Assembly (NCBI RefSeq): GCF_003387475.1
Contig: NZ_QUNO01000007.1
Location: forward strand, 434,001 to 498,000
Direction: 5' to 3'
DNA length: 64,000 nucleotides
Origin: Kutzneria buriramensis
GTDB taxonomy: Bacteria; Actinomycetota; Actinomycetes; Mycobacteriales; Pseudonocardiaceae
Below, one piece after another: positions 25,216 to 33,914 of this stretch. The translations under genes and the position numbers were made by a program. Position 1 is the stretch's first letter. Each line of letters opens with the position of its first letter. The notes under the pieces are model-generated. The model was not told the origin of the DNA. It saw only the letters and a list, made by a program, of their open reading frames with translations, and did no database searches.

Positions 25216-26108
25216 GGTTCAAGCCGTTCCGGGTGGGGAGCGGTGAACGACGCGAGCAGGTCGCCGACGTCGTCCGGCCGTTCGTAGGGGGCCATGTGGC
25301 CGCATTCGGTGATCACGTGGGTCTGCCGCGGGCGCAGCAGCTCGTGGACGGTGTCGAGGTGGGTGATCGGGGTGACCTGGTCGTCGTCGCCCCACACCAG
25401 CAGGATCGGCAGGCCCAGCTTGCCCGTGCTGCGGAACAGGTCCTGCCGCTCGTACAGCGGAAAGTCCTTCAGAGTCTGGAAGAACGCGTACAGGGAACCT
25501 TCGTAGCGGTAGGCGTCCTGCACCATCGCGACCAGCTGGGCGGAGAGGGCGGGGTCGCGGACGTTGTGCCCGAGGTGGTCTTCCAGGAGCTTGCGGCCGA
25601 AGCGCCGGACGATGAATCCGGCGACGACGTCGTTGCGCAGCAACCGCTGGGGCAGCGGCCGCGCACCCAGCCCGGCCGGTCCGACGATCGTGAGCGTGGC
25701 GACCGATGCGGGGGACTGGTTGGTGGCGGCCATCGCGACCAGAGCGCCCATCGAGGTGCCGGCCAAGTGGTGCGGACCGGTGAGGCTCAGCGCGGCGGTG
25801 AGCTCGGCCAGCTGCCGGACGAACAACGCTTCGTCGTAGCGGTCCCGGATGCGGTCGGAGTAACCGCGCCCGTAGGCGCTGTAGGCGAGCGTGCGCAGGC
25901 CGCGGGCGTGTAAACGGGCCGCGAGGCCGTCCCAATAGAACAAGGGGATCGTGATTCCGCCTACGAGGACGACGAGGGCACCGTTCTCGGGGCCGGTCAG
26001 CTCGTAGTGCGTCACCCCGTCGGACAGGGTGACAAAGCTGCCGCGCAGGGTCCGCCTGGTGGCGGCGTCGAGCCGGCGGTCCTCATAGGAGGCGACGAAG
26101 TACTTCAT
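25212..26108 (-). CDS. Alpha/beta hydrolase (second gene of operon)
   Basis: 298 residues from ATG 26108, which overlaps the stop of the upstream hydrolase (ATGA). The catalytic triad is visible: nucleophile GTSMGA, acid in LVWGDDDQVTP and histidine in ECGHMAPYERPD. The N-terminal oxyanion strand is LVVLVGGITIPLFYWDG. It resembles the MhpC-type C-C bond or ester hydrolases that follow monooxygenases in aromatic or polyketide degradation. Cytoplasmic. An in-frame ATG further upstream would extend into the neighbouring gene and lacks the coupling geometry. Confidence 0.9.
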   Translation of the reverse strand: MKYFVASYEDRRLDAATRRTLRGSFVTLSDGVTHYELTGPENGALVVLVGGITIPLFYWDGLAARLHARGLRTLAYSAYGRGYSDRIRDRYDEALFVRQLAELTAALSLTGPHHLAGTSMGALVAMAATNQSPASVATLTIVGPAGLGARPLPQRLLRNDVVAGFIVRRFGRKLLEDHLGHNVRDPALSAQLVAMVQDAYRYEGSLYAFFQTLKDFPLYERQDLFRSTGKLGLPILLVWGDDDQVTPITHLDTVHELLRPRQTHVITECGHMAPYERPDDVGDLLASFTAPHPERLEP

Positions 26109-26899
26109 CGCAGGAACTCCTTGATCGCCGTGGCCACCCACTCCGGGTCTTCTTCCGGCAGGAGGTGGCCGCCGTCGGCGTGGACGCGCTCGACGGCGCC
26201 CGGGATGTCGCGGGCGAAGTGCTGACCGTCGACGCCGGCGCTGCGCAGGACCAGCGTCGGTACCGCGATCTTCGGGATGTCAGCGCTGCGGTCCGGCTGG
26301 TCGGTGTTGGCGAAGTCGACGAACGCCGACCGGTTCCCCGGCCGGTTGGTCAGCGCGTGCACCCGGTCGACCATCGCGTCGTCCACGATCGCCGAGTTCG
26401 CGCCGACGGCTTCCCGCAGCCCGCGTTCGGTCGCGCTGCGCGGCAGCCATCGCCGCAGCAGGGGGCGCAGCAGCGGGTTCCGGGCCAGCCGCAACCCGGC
26501 GGGCAACGTCTTCTCCGGGTAGCCGGTGGCGTTGACCAGGACCAGCGCGTCCACCCGCTCGGAGGCGTCCAGGGCCAGGTTCCACGCGATGTTGCCGCCC
26601 AGCGAGTTACCGACCACGGCGAAGCGCGGTACTTGCAGGGCGGTCATGAACCGGGCGATGGTTCCCGCGTAGGTCCGGACGCGGTAGTCGCGGTCGGGAC
26701 GTGGTCCCGTCCGCCCGAATCCGGGCAGGTCCGGGCGGATCACGTCGTAGGACGCCGACAACAGTGTTGCGACCCGCTCGAAGCCCTCCAACGACGACCC
26801 GCTGCCGTGCAACAGCACCACCGCAGGCCCTTGACCTGCGCGTTCGTAGTGAACGCGCAGGCCGTCGACCGAAACTGACTGCGTGTGGGCGCTCTTCAT
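26105..26899 (-). CDS. Alpha/beta hydrolase (first gene of operon)
   Basis: 264 residues. Motifs are VVLLHGSGSSLEGF (oxyanion strand), GNSLGGNIAWNLA (nucleophile), LRSAGVDGQHFA (region of the acid) and DGGHLLPEEDPEWV (histidine). The lid and overall spacing resemble MhpC/BphD-type meta-cleavage hydrolases. It is the first gene behind the divergent promoter; the palindromic operator begins only four bases upstream of its start codon, so repressor binding would block initiation directly. Confidence 0.9.
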   Translation of the reverse strand: MKSAHTQSVSVDGLRVHYERAGQGPAVVLLHGSGSSLEGFERVATLLSASYDVIRPDLPGFGRTGPRPDRDYRVRTYAGTIARFMTALQVPRFAVVGNSLGGNIAWNLALDASERVDALVLVNATGYPEKTLPAGLRLARNPLLRPLLRRWLPRSATERGLREAVGANSAIVDDAMVDRVHALTNRPGNRSAFVDFANTDQPDRSADIPKIAVPTLVLRSAGVDGQHFARDIPGAVERVHADGGHLLPEEDPEWVATAIKEFLR

Positions 26900-26902
26900 A
26901 AT

Positions 26903-26917
26903 GGCAACAGTGTTGCC
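26903..26917. promoter_or_regulatory. TetR operator between hydrolase operon and TetR gene
   Basis: GGCAAC-AGT-GTTGCC is a perfect palindrome (it can also be read as 7-1-7). It sits four bases from the hydrolase start codon and about 40 bases from the TetR start. It shares the GGNNAC-N3-GTNNCC layout with the two sites around the dead TetR at 20 kb. Confidence 0.82.
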
Positions 26918-26957
26918 GTTATTGTGCCGGGTGTCAACCTGTGGTCATACTTTCGGG

Positions 26958-27647
26958 GTGTCGAGATCCTCCCTGTCAGCCGAAGTCACCGCGTCCGCAC
27001 GACGATCGCGGGGCCGTCCTGCCGTCCCGTTGGACCGGATCCTCGCCGCGGCGCTGCAGCTCGTCGACGAGGAGGGCGCCGAGGCGCTGTCCATGCGGAC
27101 CCTCGCCCAGCGGCTCGAATCCGGCACGGCCACGCTCTACCGTCACTTCGGCAACCGGGCGACCTTGATCACCCAGGTCATCGACCGCGTCTTCGGTGAG
27201 GTCGACCTCGACTCGCGGGCACTGGCGGAGCTGGGCTGGGACCAGGCCTGCCAGGCCGTCGCCCAGGCGATGTTCGACACGCTGGGCAAGCACCGGAAGC
27301 TCGCACCCCTGTTGATCGAGCAGACCCCCACCGGGCCGAACGCCATGGTGCTCCGGGAACGGTGCCTGGCCGTCCTGCTCGATGGCGGCCTCTCCCCGAG
27401 CGTCGCGGCGCGGGCCTATGCCACCCTCTCGCGGTACGTCCTGGGCTTCGCCATCCAGCTCACCGGAACCGGGAACGACGCCGAGCAAGCGCGGGTCTCG
27501 GCGCACTTCCACGACCTGCCGTCCGCGGAGTTCCCGGCCACGCTCGCGGTCGCGGACTCGTTGCCGGTTCCGCTGGAAGACGAGTTCACCTTCGGGCTGG
27601 AGCTGATCGTCGACGGGCTGCGTCAGCTGCACGCTCCTGCCCGGTGA
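26958..27647 (+). CDS. TetR-family regulator (TetR_C_1 type)
   Basis: 229 residues from GTG 26958. The HTH is EALSMRTLAQRLESGTATL followed by YRHFGNRATLITQV. The C-terminal domain ends with EDEFTFGLELIVDGLRQL, the conserved tail of TetR_C_1 regulators such as those that sense tetracycline-like or aromatic ligands. A longer start at 26883 would overlap the divergent hydrolase gene and the operator, so it is rejected. Expected role: ligand-relieved repression of the divergent hydrolase-hydrolase-monooxygenase operon and of itself. Confidence 0.9.
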   Translation: MSRSSLSAEVTASARRSRGRPAVPLDRILAAALQLVDEEGAEALSMRTLAQRLESGTATLYRHFGNRATLITQVIDRVFGEVDLDSRALAELGWDQACQAVAQAMFDTLGKHRKLAPLLIEQTPTGPNAMVLRERCLAVLLDGGLSPSVAARAYATLSRYVLGFAIQLTGTGNDAEQARVSAHFHDLPSAEFPATLAVADSLPVPLEDEFTFGLELIVDGLRQLHAPAR

Positions 27648-27654
27648 CGTCGTC

Positions 27655-27880
27655 AGCGCCTGCGCTGGGGTAGCACCAGCCTTCGTCGTCCTGTATCAAC
27701 CGGGTGAGCCGGTGCCCCAATCGCATTTCGACATCCGAGTGCTCCGCGAGGGCCGTCCGGAGCTGCTTGTCCAGCAATGGCTGGTAGATCGCCGAGATCC
27801 ACGGATGTCCCTGGAGCTTTCTCCATCGGCAGCGCAGATCCAGCACCGAACTTCTCGGACTTGACTTCGCGTTAATGGGT
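27655..27880 (-). pseudogene. Internal fragment of a second FAD-dependent monooxygenase
   Basis: The peptide YQPLLDKQLRTALAEHSDVE followed by MRLGHRLTRLIQDDEGW is the QP.LE..LR..L...V...G...T.....D.DG segment of MhpA-type hydroxylases. Flanking parts are missing on both sides. It abuts the TetR gene. Confidence 0.65.
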
Positions 27881-27989
27881 GTGCACGTCGCTGGACGATG
27901 TAGCGTAACGGTCTTTTCGGTGGCGTCGGCGGCTTCCGCGTCACCAGACGAGTGCACTCGGTCGGTGCATGATCGGTGCGCTGCCAGAA

Positions 27990-28149
27990 CCCGAACTCGC
28001 CGCGGGTGCCCGACGGGTTCGCCGTGCCGCAGTTCATACCAGGGGTCGGCCAGGTCGGTCCGGTTCGGGCCGAACACCTCACAGGCGATCGCCAACTCGA
28101 AAAGCGGCATGTCGTCGATCACTGCCAGCGCGACCGGCCCGGTGCCCAT
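27990..28149 (-). pseudogene. N-terminal fragment of a GlxA-like (DJ-1/PfpI) AraC-family regulator
   Basis: From ATG 28149 the peptide VALAVIDDMPLFELAIACEV followed by FGPNRTDLADPWYELR matches the opening of GlxA-type regulators. The frame then shifts and the DJ-1-like core and AraC HTH are absent. Confidence 0.68.
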
Positions 28150-28244
28150 GCCCCCAGCCTACGGCAGGAATTTTGCGGATACGGGCAGTCCTGCCACTCG
28201 TCACCACCACACCGTGATTGGCATTGTCCTCGGCCGTGAGGCCC

Positions 28245-28964
28245 ATGAACGTCGTCGAGCTCCGGCAGTACACCCTGCGCCCTGGGCAGCGAGACGTGTT
28301 GATCGACCTGTTCGACCGCGAGTTCGTGGAGACCCAGGAGGAGGTGGGGATCCGCGTCATCGGCCAGTTCCGCGACGAGGACGAACCGGATCGATTCGTG
28401 TGGATCCGCGCTTTCCCTGACATGGACGTCCGACGCGACTCGCTGACCGCGTTCTACGTCGAGGGAGTTGCCTGGCGGGAACACCGCGCCGCGGCCAGGG
28501 CCACCATGCTCGACACCAGCAACGCCCTGTTGCTGAGCCCGGCCCGGCCCCACTCCGGCTTCACGCCGATGTCCCCACGCCCCCCTGCGGGCGCGGACAC
28601 GCCGCCGGAGTCCCGGATCGCGGTGACCATCTACGCCCGCGACACCGCGCTCGACGAGGACTTCCTCAGCTTCTTCGAGGACGGCGTGGCGCCGGTAATG
28701 GCCGCCACGGGGGCAACGCCGCTGGCGTACTTCGCCACCAAGACCGCGGAGAACACCTTCCCCACCCTGCCAGTCCGCGAAGGGGAGAACGTCTTCGTCT
28801 GGCTAGCTGCCTTCACCAACACCGCCCAACGCCGGGAACACGAGCGACAACTGGCCCAGTCCACGCGGTGGCACCAGAAAGTGCTACCGGACCTGTCACA
28901 ACGGCTCAGCGCCCCACCACAACACCTCCGGCTAGCTCCCACCGCACGGTCCCAGCTACGGTGA
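28245..28964 (+). CDS. NIPSNAP-family protein
   Basis: 239 residues from ATG 28245, with GAGG upstream. Two tandem ferredoxin-like halves are seen: VVELRQYTLRPGQRDVLIDL at the start and VTIYARDTALDEDFLSFFE in the middle. Each is followed by the typical FVWIRAFPDM / FVWLAAFTNT strand. Bacterial NIPSNAP proteins are small dimeric alpha-beta barrels, often near oxidoreductases; their role is not settled. The next gene is a flavin reductase-like protein in the same direction, 137 bases downstream. Confidence 0.85.
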   Translation: MNVVELRQYTLRPGQRDVLIDLFDREFVETQEEVGIRVIGQFRDEDEPDRFVWIRAFPDMDVRRDSLTAFYVEGVAWREHRAAARATMLDTSNALLLSPARPHSGFTPMSPRPPAGADTPPESRIAVTIYARDTALDEDFLSFFEDGVAPVMAATGATPLAYFATKTAENTFPTLPVREGENVFVWLAAFTNTAQRREHERQLAQSTRWHQKVLPDLSQRLSAPPQHLRLAPTARSQLR

Positions 28965-29101
28965 CGGCCGCGCGTGCGCACTCTGACGCCGCTGGTCGAG
29001 CGTGCGCGACACGTCCGCTGGCCGATGGGTGGACGAGGCCCGGCAGCGTCACGTCTGTTTTCCGCCGGCATCGGGCTCCGACGGTCCAGCACGATGGGGA
29101 C

Positions 29102-29764
29102 GTGCACCACAACGTTGACCTCAAAGTCCTCTACTTCGGCACGCCAGTTGTGCTGATCAGCACGCGCAACGCTGATGGAACGGCGAATCTCGCGCCCATG
29201 TCGTCGGCGTGGTGGCTGGGCCAGCAGTGCATGCTCGGCATGAACACCGCCTCGCAAACCACCCAAAACCTGTTGCGGGAGCGCGAGTGCGTGCTGAACC
29301 TGCCGTCCTCGGATCTCGTGGACAAGGTCGACCGGCTCGCTCTGCTGACCGGGTCGCCAGTGAGGACACCGCACCGCATCGAGAAGGGCTACCGGTACGA
29401 GCCGGACAAATTCGGGGCCGCGCGCCTCACCCCGCTGGCCGCCGATCTGGTCGCCGCACCGGTCGTGGCCGAATGCCCGATACAGTTGGAATGCGAACTG
29501 GTGTCGGGCACGCCGTTCGACCGCGACAACGAGATCACCGCGCACACCGTCCGGGTGGTGCGCGCACATGTGGACGAGCGGCTCGTCGTTCCGGACACGC
29601 AGCACATCGACCCGCTCAAGTGGGATCCGCTGATCATGAAGTTCTGCGAATTCTTCGGTGAGGGCATCCGGGTGCGCTCATCACGGCTGGCCGTGGCGTG
29701 GCAGATACCGCAGACCGCACACGCTCGCCGAGTCGTCGCGGCCGACGCTCACCCGCACCGATGA
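29102..29764 (+). CDS. Flavin reductase-like FMN-binding split-barrel protein
   Basis: 220 residues from GTG 29102. The flavin reductase (DIM6/NTAB) fold is suggested by TPVVLISTRNADGTANLAPM then SSAWWLGQQCMLGMNTASQT and ECVLNLPSSDLVDKVDRLA. These proteins reduce FMN or FAD with NAD(P)H for partner monooxygenases, or act directly on small molecules. The neighbouring NIPSNAP gene and the nearby monooxygenases make a redox role likely, but no specific partner is evident. The frame upstream of 29102 is open but contains no plausible start or homology. Confidence 0.85.
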   Translation: MHHNVDLKVLYFGTPVVLISTRNADGTANLAPMSSAWWLGQQCMLGMNTASQTTQNLLRERECVLNLPSSDLVDKVDRLALLTGSPVRTPHRIEKGYRYEPDKFGAARLTPLAADLVAAPVVAECPIQLECELVSGTPFDRDNEITAHTVRVVRAHVDERLVVPDTQHIDPLKWDPLIMKFCEFFGEGIRVRSSRLAVAWQIPQTAHARRVVAADAHPHR

Positions 29765-30048
29765 GCGCTCATTGGTGGCGAGGGAATCCAATGCGTGCCG
29801 GATTCCTCCGGCGGCAGTTCGACAGCGTTGTGAGGATGCTCGAGGGCCCACTGCGCGGTCGACACGGCCGTAAGGAGGCCTGTCGCCGTTCGGGTGGACC
29901 CTTCGAGCGCCTCGACGAGGTGTCGCCGGCGCGATCCGGTGCGAGCTCGCCTGGAGTTCCGCGAGCCTGCTCGCGCTCACCCGCCGCTGGAGCGGCTCGT
30001 CACCGCCGGATGCCCCGGCCGTGGCGTAGGTGACTTCGGCTGGCTGCG
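29765..30048. other. Short gap with a coding-like but unassigned relic
   Basis: On the minus strand a peptide with good codon use (ATGLLTAVSTAQWALEHPHN) occurs near 29800-29880 without start, context or recognised family. It is probably a gene tail. Confidence 0.3.
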
Positions 30049-30483
30049 TCAGTCCAGACAGAACTCGTTGCCCTCGGGGTCGGTCATCACGATGAAGCCG
30101 GTGCCCATCGGGGGAGCGGGTTCGTAGCGACGTACCCGGGTCGCTCCCAGTGCGACGAGCCGGTCGCACTCGGCCTCCAGCGCTGCCATTCGCTCCTCTC
30201 CCCGGAGGCCGGGAGCGGCCCGGATGTCGAGGTGGACGCGGTTCTTGGCGACTTTGTCCTCCGGCACCTGTTGGAAGAACAGCCGCGGGCCGTGCCCGGT
30301 CGGGTCCTCGAGGGCCGATCTGGTGTTGCGCTGGTCCTCCGGCACGCCGATCTCTGCGAGGAAGTCGTCCCACGCGGCCAGTGGGTCGGCGTCGGCGGGC
30401 AGATCGACTCCGGGCGGACTGGGATGGACGTAGCCCAGCACCTCGCGCCAGAACCTGGAAGGCTGGACACGGCGCCGGACCAC
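30049..30483 (-). CDS. VOC-superfamily (glyoxalase-like) protein, probably 5'-truncated
   Basis: About 144 residues. The body is a Glyoxalase_6-like domain: SRFWREVLGYV, HGPRLFFQQVPEDK, KNRVHLDI and GTGFIVMTDPEGNEFCLD. The usual first beta strand (about 15 residues before the FW..VLGY helix) is missing. The available start (GTG/ATG near 30483) has no clear ribosome site, so the gene may be a 5'-truncated copy. VOC proteins of this type bind or modify small molecules, and many actinobacterial members confer antibiotic binding or have unknown roles. Confidence 0.65.
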   Translation of the reverse strand: MVRRRVQPSRFWREVLGYVHPSPPGVDLPADADPLAAWDDFLAEIGVPEDQRNTRSALEDPTGHGPRLFFQQVPEDKVAKNRVHLDIRAAPGLRGEERMAALEAECDRLVALGATRVRRYEPAPPMGTGFIVMTDPEGNEFCLD

Positions 30484-30761
30484 CGCTCAGGGACTGGCCA
30501 TGAGAGCAGAGCACGAGCCCTCCGAGCAACGACCGCCAACCACCAACTGCGGGCGCGCTGAGTGGACTGTCAGCCAACAACTCGGTGGAATCGTCGGTGC
30601 TCCACAAGACCGCGGCGCCCACCGTGAGCCCAGTGCCCCCAAGACCACCGAGATCCTGCCTCGTCATCGCCGCGCGGCGCCCTTCATCAATGCCGACCAG
30701 CCCGCGGCGACATTTCCTGGCAGCCCCACGCAATCGATCACTGCGTGTCCGTTTGGATGCC

Positions 30762-31712
30762 TCAGTCGGTGATGGTCACAACGTGCTTGCCCACGACACC
30801 GCCGCGCTCGAAGGCCGTGTGCGCGGCGGCGATGTCGGTCAGCGGGAACACGCTGTGCACCACTGGCAGGAGCGCACCGGAGGTGACGTGGGCGGCCAGG
30901 TCACTCAACAGGGCGGAGTCGGGATTGGCGCTGAACGCGCGGATGCGTCGGGAACCGTGCACCGCCGACGCCGCGATCGCGGCCAGGGCACGGACCGACA
31001 GTCCGACGGTGACCATCCGGCCGCCCTCGTCCAGCCTGCTGCGGTAGCAGCGCAACTCGGAGCCGACCGTGTCGACGATGACGTCGAACGGTCCGATCTG
31101 GTCCGAGGTGGTGCTGCCGTAGTCGAGGACCTCATCGGCCCCCAAGTCACGTAGTGCCGTGGCATGACGGCCACGGGCCAGCGCGGTGACGCGACCGCCC
31201 ATCGCATGAGCCAGCTGCACGGCCGCGGTGCCGACACCGCCGGCCGCGCCACGGACCAGGACCCGCTCACCGTCGGCCAGTCCGACACAGTCGCGTAGCG
31301 CGATCAACGCGGTGCTGCCCGCGACGACCAGGGACGCCGCCTCCACCGCCGTGACCCCGGTCGGGGCGGGGCTGATGCGGCCGGCGGGAACCACGACGTA
31401 CTCGGCCGCCCCAGCCACGGTGTGCCGCTTCCGGGGATGCACCATGCCCCACACCCGGTCACCCGCGCGGCAGCCCTGCACACCTGGGCCCATGCCGACC
31501 ACGACACCGGCGAAGTCCAGGCCGGTCCCGATGGGGAATGTGCTGCCCGACACCACCTTTACCCGACCTGTGCGCACGAGTGCGTCGTGTCCGTTCACGC
31601 TGGAGGCCTCGACCGCCACCAGGACCTCGCCGGTGCCGGGCGCGGGTCGGTCGATCTCGCTGACCCGCAGGACATCCGGGGTACCGAAGCTGGTGATCTG
31701 TGCGGCCTTCAT
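30762..31712 (-). CDS. Zinc-independent MDR-type NADPH:quinone oxidoreductase
   Basis: 316 residues from ATG 31712, with GGAAGGAA upstream. The GroES-like domain begins MKAAQITSFGTPDVLRVSEI and includes GTGLDFAGVVVGMGPGV. The nucleotide-binding motif is VRGAAGGVGTAAVQLAHAMG, followed by DYGSTTSDQIGPFDVIVDTV. No zinc-ligand cluster is seen, as in quinone oxidoreductases of the MDR superfamily. It is divergent from an XRE regulator gene with a palindrome between them. A piece of a near-identical leader and N-terminus recurs at 33190-33285. Confidence 0.9.
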   Translation of the reverse strand: MKAAQITSFGTPDVLRVSEIDRPAPGTGEVLVAVEASSVNGHDALVRTGRVKVVSGSTFPIGTGLDFAGVVVGMGPGVQGCRAGDRVWGMVHPRKRHTVAGAAEYVVVPAGRISPAPTGVTAVEAASLVVAGSTALIALRDCVGLADGERVLVRGAAGGVGTAAVQLAHAMGGRVTALARGRHATALRDLGADEVLDYGSTTSDQIGPFDVIVDTVGSELRCYRSRLDEGGRMVTVGLSVRALAAIAASAVHGSRRIRAFSANPDSALLSDLAAHVTSGALLPVVHSVFPLTDIAAAHTAFERGGVVGKHVVTITD

Positions 31713-31797
31713 CCGGGGGTTCCTTCCGCGATCCGGCTGGGGTGGCACCGATCCTGAGTCCTGCTCGAGATGTAATGGTTGGTTCGCCTTGTCCCTA

Positions 31798-31810
31798 GGT
31801 CTGCCAGACC
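31798..31810. promoter_or_regulatory. Palindrome between quinone oxidoreductase and XRE regulator genes
   Basis: GGTCTG-C-CAGACC is a perfect 6-1-6 palindrome between the divergent starts (31712 and 31847). It is a plausible operator for the XRE regulator. Confidence 0.6.
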
Positions 31811-31846
31811 CACCGTCGTGGGGCGCCGCTCGGGCATACTGGCCCG

Positions 31847-32701
31847 GTGACCGACGACCCCCGCCGCGCGCTCGCCGATTTCCTGCGGACCCGGCGAACC
31901 CGGGTGCGGCCGCAGGATGTCGGATTGGAACCGGGTCCGCGGCGACGCGTCGCGGGGCTGCGCCGGGAGGAGTTGGCCCTGCTGGCCGGGGTGAGCACGG
32001 ACTATTACCAGCGCATGGAGCAGGGCCGTGACGTGCGGCCCTCTGAGCAGGTGCTGGACGCCATCGCCCGGGCGCTGAACTTCTCTGCCGAGGAGTCCCG
32101 GCACCTGCACAGCCTCGCCGCGGCCGCGCGTACACCGCCCCGCCCCGCACGCTCGTACCCGCCGGAGGAAGTGCCGGCGTCCACGCTACGGCTGCTGCAC
32201 ACGACAACCTCGCCGGCCTTGGTCGTCGGCCGCTTTCTGGACGTGCTGGCCTGGAATCCGCTGGCGGGTGCCCTGCTGGGCGCGTTCACCGATCTGCCGT
32301 GGGTCGAGCGAAATCTGTTGGCGTTGTTGCTGGGCCCGGAGGCCGATCAGGCGTGTCCGGAGCGGGCGGCCTCGGTGGCCGAGCTGACCGGGATGCTGCG
32401 GGCTCAGGTCGCCGCCGAACCAGGTCATCCCCGCGCGGTGGAACTGGTGGGTGAACTGGCGGTGCGCAGCGACGAGTTCGCGACATTGTGGGCCCGCCAC
32501 GACGTGCAGGACACCACTCGAGGTCGGATGCGCGTCTGTCATCGCCTGGTGGGGGAGTTGAACCTGGACTGGGACGCCTACCCGATGCCGGGCGCCTCTG
32601 GGCCCGTGCTGATCGTCTACACCGTCGAGCCGGGCGGCCCGGACGATGAACGACTCCAACTGCTGGCGGGCTTGCTCGACACCGCCGGTGCGGGCGCGTG
32701 A
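31847..32701 (+). CDS. XRE-type regulator with MmyB-like ligand domain
   Basis: 284 residues from GTG 31847. The XRE helix-turn-helix is GLRREELALLAGVSTDYYQR followed by MEQGRDVRPSEQVLDAIARAL. The C-terminal half carries the MmyB-like (MLTR) pattern: LVVGRFLDVLAWNPLAGALL, DLPWVERNLLALL and a final DWDAYPMPGASGPVLIVYTV. Such regulators bind fatty acids or similar ligands in a PAS-like pocket and typically control a divergently encoded oxidoreductase. That is the arrangement here. Confidence 0.92.
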   Translation: MTDDPRRALADFLRTRRTRVRPQDVGLEPGPRRRVAGLRREELALLAGVSTDYYQRMEQGRDVRPSEQVLDAIARALNFSAEESRHLHSLAAAARTPPRPARSYPPEEVPASTLRLLHTTTSPALVVGRFLDVLAWNPLAGALLGAFTDLPWVERNLLALLLGPEADQACPERAASVAELTGMLRAQVAAEPGHPRAVELVGELAVRSDEFATLWARHDVQDTTRGRMRVCHRLVGELNLDWDAYPMPGASGPVLIVYTVEPGGPDDERLQLLAGLLDTAGAGA

Positions 32702-33210
32702 CGCGTACGGCGGTCGTGATGCTCCGGCCTGCTCGCCACTGACGCCAATGCCGTCGCCGCGGGAGCCGGTGAACGGCTACGGCGCCTGGTCGATCAACAA
32801 CGATGCGATGTTTCTGCGGGCGAGGCCCTGTCCAGCGCCTGCACACCGACAGGGCCGCTGGCGCGCTGGCCTACAGCTATGACGAACTCACCCGTCGTCA
32901 GGCGAACGTGCTGCACGTCGAGTCCGTAGCGGACACGGTTTCGGAGTGCGGTTCTAGGTTGCCGCGCAGACGCAGGAGACGGACAAACGCCGCAGATGCG
33001 GTGGCCGGGTGAGCTTGAGGGTCCGTAGCCATGTCGCCGATCATGAGGTGTTCGGCAAGCTCGGCGGAGTACTGGCTCGCCGGGCCAACATACCGTGCCG
33101 GCTGGTAGCGAGGGTGGGTCTGTCAATCCCAGGACACAGCGAACGACCGTGATCCCGAGACAGGCCTGCAAGATCTGTGGCATACCTGCCGATCACGGAA
33201 GGAACCTGCC
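32702..33210. other. No recognisable gene
   Basis: About 500 bases downstream of the XRE gene. Both strands have open frames but no family resemblance. Bases 33191-33210 are part of the duplicated leader noted in the next entry. Confidence 0.4.
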
Positions 33211-33285
33211 ATGCAGGCCGCGCAGATCGCCCGGTTCCGAGCACTCGACGTGCTACGGATCTTCGACATCGAACGTGCCGGATAA
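33211..33285 (+). pseudogene. Leader and N-terminal fragment of a quinone oxidoreductase gene
   Basis: ATG 33211 opens MQAAQIARFRALDVLRIFDI, ending after 24 codons. It matches the start of the gene at 31712 (MKAAQITSFGTPDVLRVSEI). The untranslated leader is also conserved, with GGAAGGAACC before both ATGs. It is a partial duplicate or the relic of a paralogue. Confidence 0.75.
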
Positions 33286-33365
33286 GGCAGTGCTCGGATT
33301 TCGACTCTTCCTCGGCGACCCCGTGTTCGCCCGGTTGGCCCATGCGATCAGGGACGGGGTGCTTC

Positions 33366-33914
33366 TTGCTTGCTGACAAAGGAGTTCTGACCGTCGACAC
33401 GATCCGTCTGGGCCTGGCCGCGAGGGACAAGGCCGACGCGATCGACCAGTGCGGCGCGGTGTTGGTGGAGGTGGGCGCCGTCGAACAGCGGTACGTCGCG
33501 GCGATGCACGAGCGCGAGTGCACGGTGTCGACCTTCGTCGGCCAGGGCACGGCCCTTCCACACGGCAGCGCCACCGCTCGCCGGCACGTGCGGCGGACGG
33601 CCGTCGCCGTGCTGCAGTTTCCATACGGCGTGGACTGGGACGGCGACCACGTGTCGATCTGCGTCGCGATCGCCGCCGTCGGCGATGAGGACAGCGACCT
33701 GCTGTCCACGCTGGCTACGATGCTGCTCGACGAGTGGCGGATCACCGAGCTGCGTCTCGCTCGCGACGCCGCGACCGTGATGGGGTTGTTCCTGCCGCCC
33801 GACGTCAGGCTGGATACGCGCCCGTCAGTCGCGCGGTCGCGAGTTCCACCCTGGACCGGTAGCCGGTCCGCTGGAACAGCCGGCTCAGCGTACCTTCCAC
33901 ACCCTTCTCGCTGA
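33366..33914 (+). CDS. PTS EIIA protein, mannitol/fructose type, with read-through C-terminus
   Basis: The frame is taken from TTG 33366; AAAGGAG lies just after it, so the start is uncertain and the gene may be 5'-damaged. The EIIA core reads LTVDTIRLGLAARDKADAID then GAVEQRYVAAMHEREC and STFVGQGTALPHG, whose His is the phosphorylated residue. It continues TAVAVLQFPYGVDWDGDHV. EIIA carries phosphate from HPr to EIIB during sugar uptake. The last about 35 residues (VRLDTRPSVARSRV...) are antisense to a LuxR fragment and are not EIIA sequence, so the original stop has been lost. No EIIB or EIIC gene lies nearby. Confidence 0.7.
   Translation: MLADKGVLTVDTIRLGLAARDKADAIDQCGAVLVEVGAVEQRYVAAMHERECTVSTFVGQGTALPHGSATARRHVRRTAVAVLQFPYGVDWDGDHVSICVAIAAVGDEDSDLLSTLATMLLDEWRITELRLARDAATVMGLFLPPDVRLDTRPSVARSRVPPWTGSRSAGTAGSAYLPHPSR

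Noticed and set aside
31713-32207. N-terminal extension of the quinone oxidoreductase to 481 residues
   Set aside because: The extension overlaps the divergent XRE gene and has no homology. ATG 31712 has a good ribosome site and the canonical MKAAQ start.
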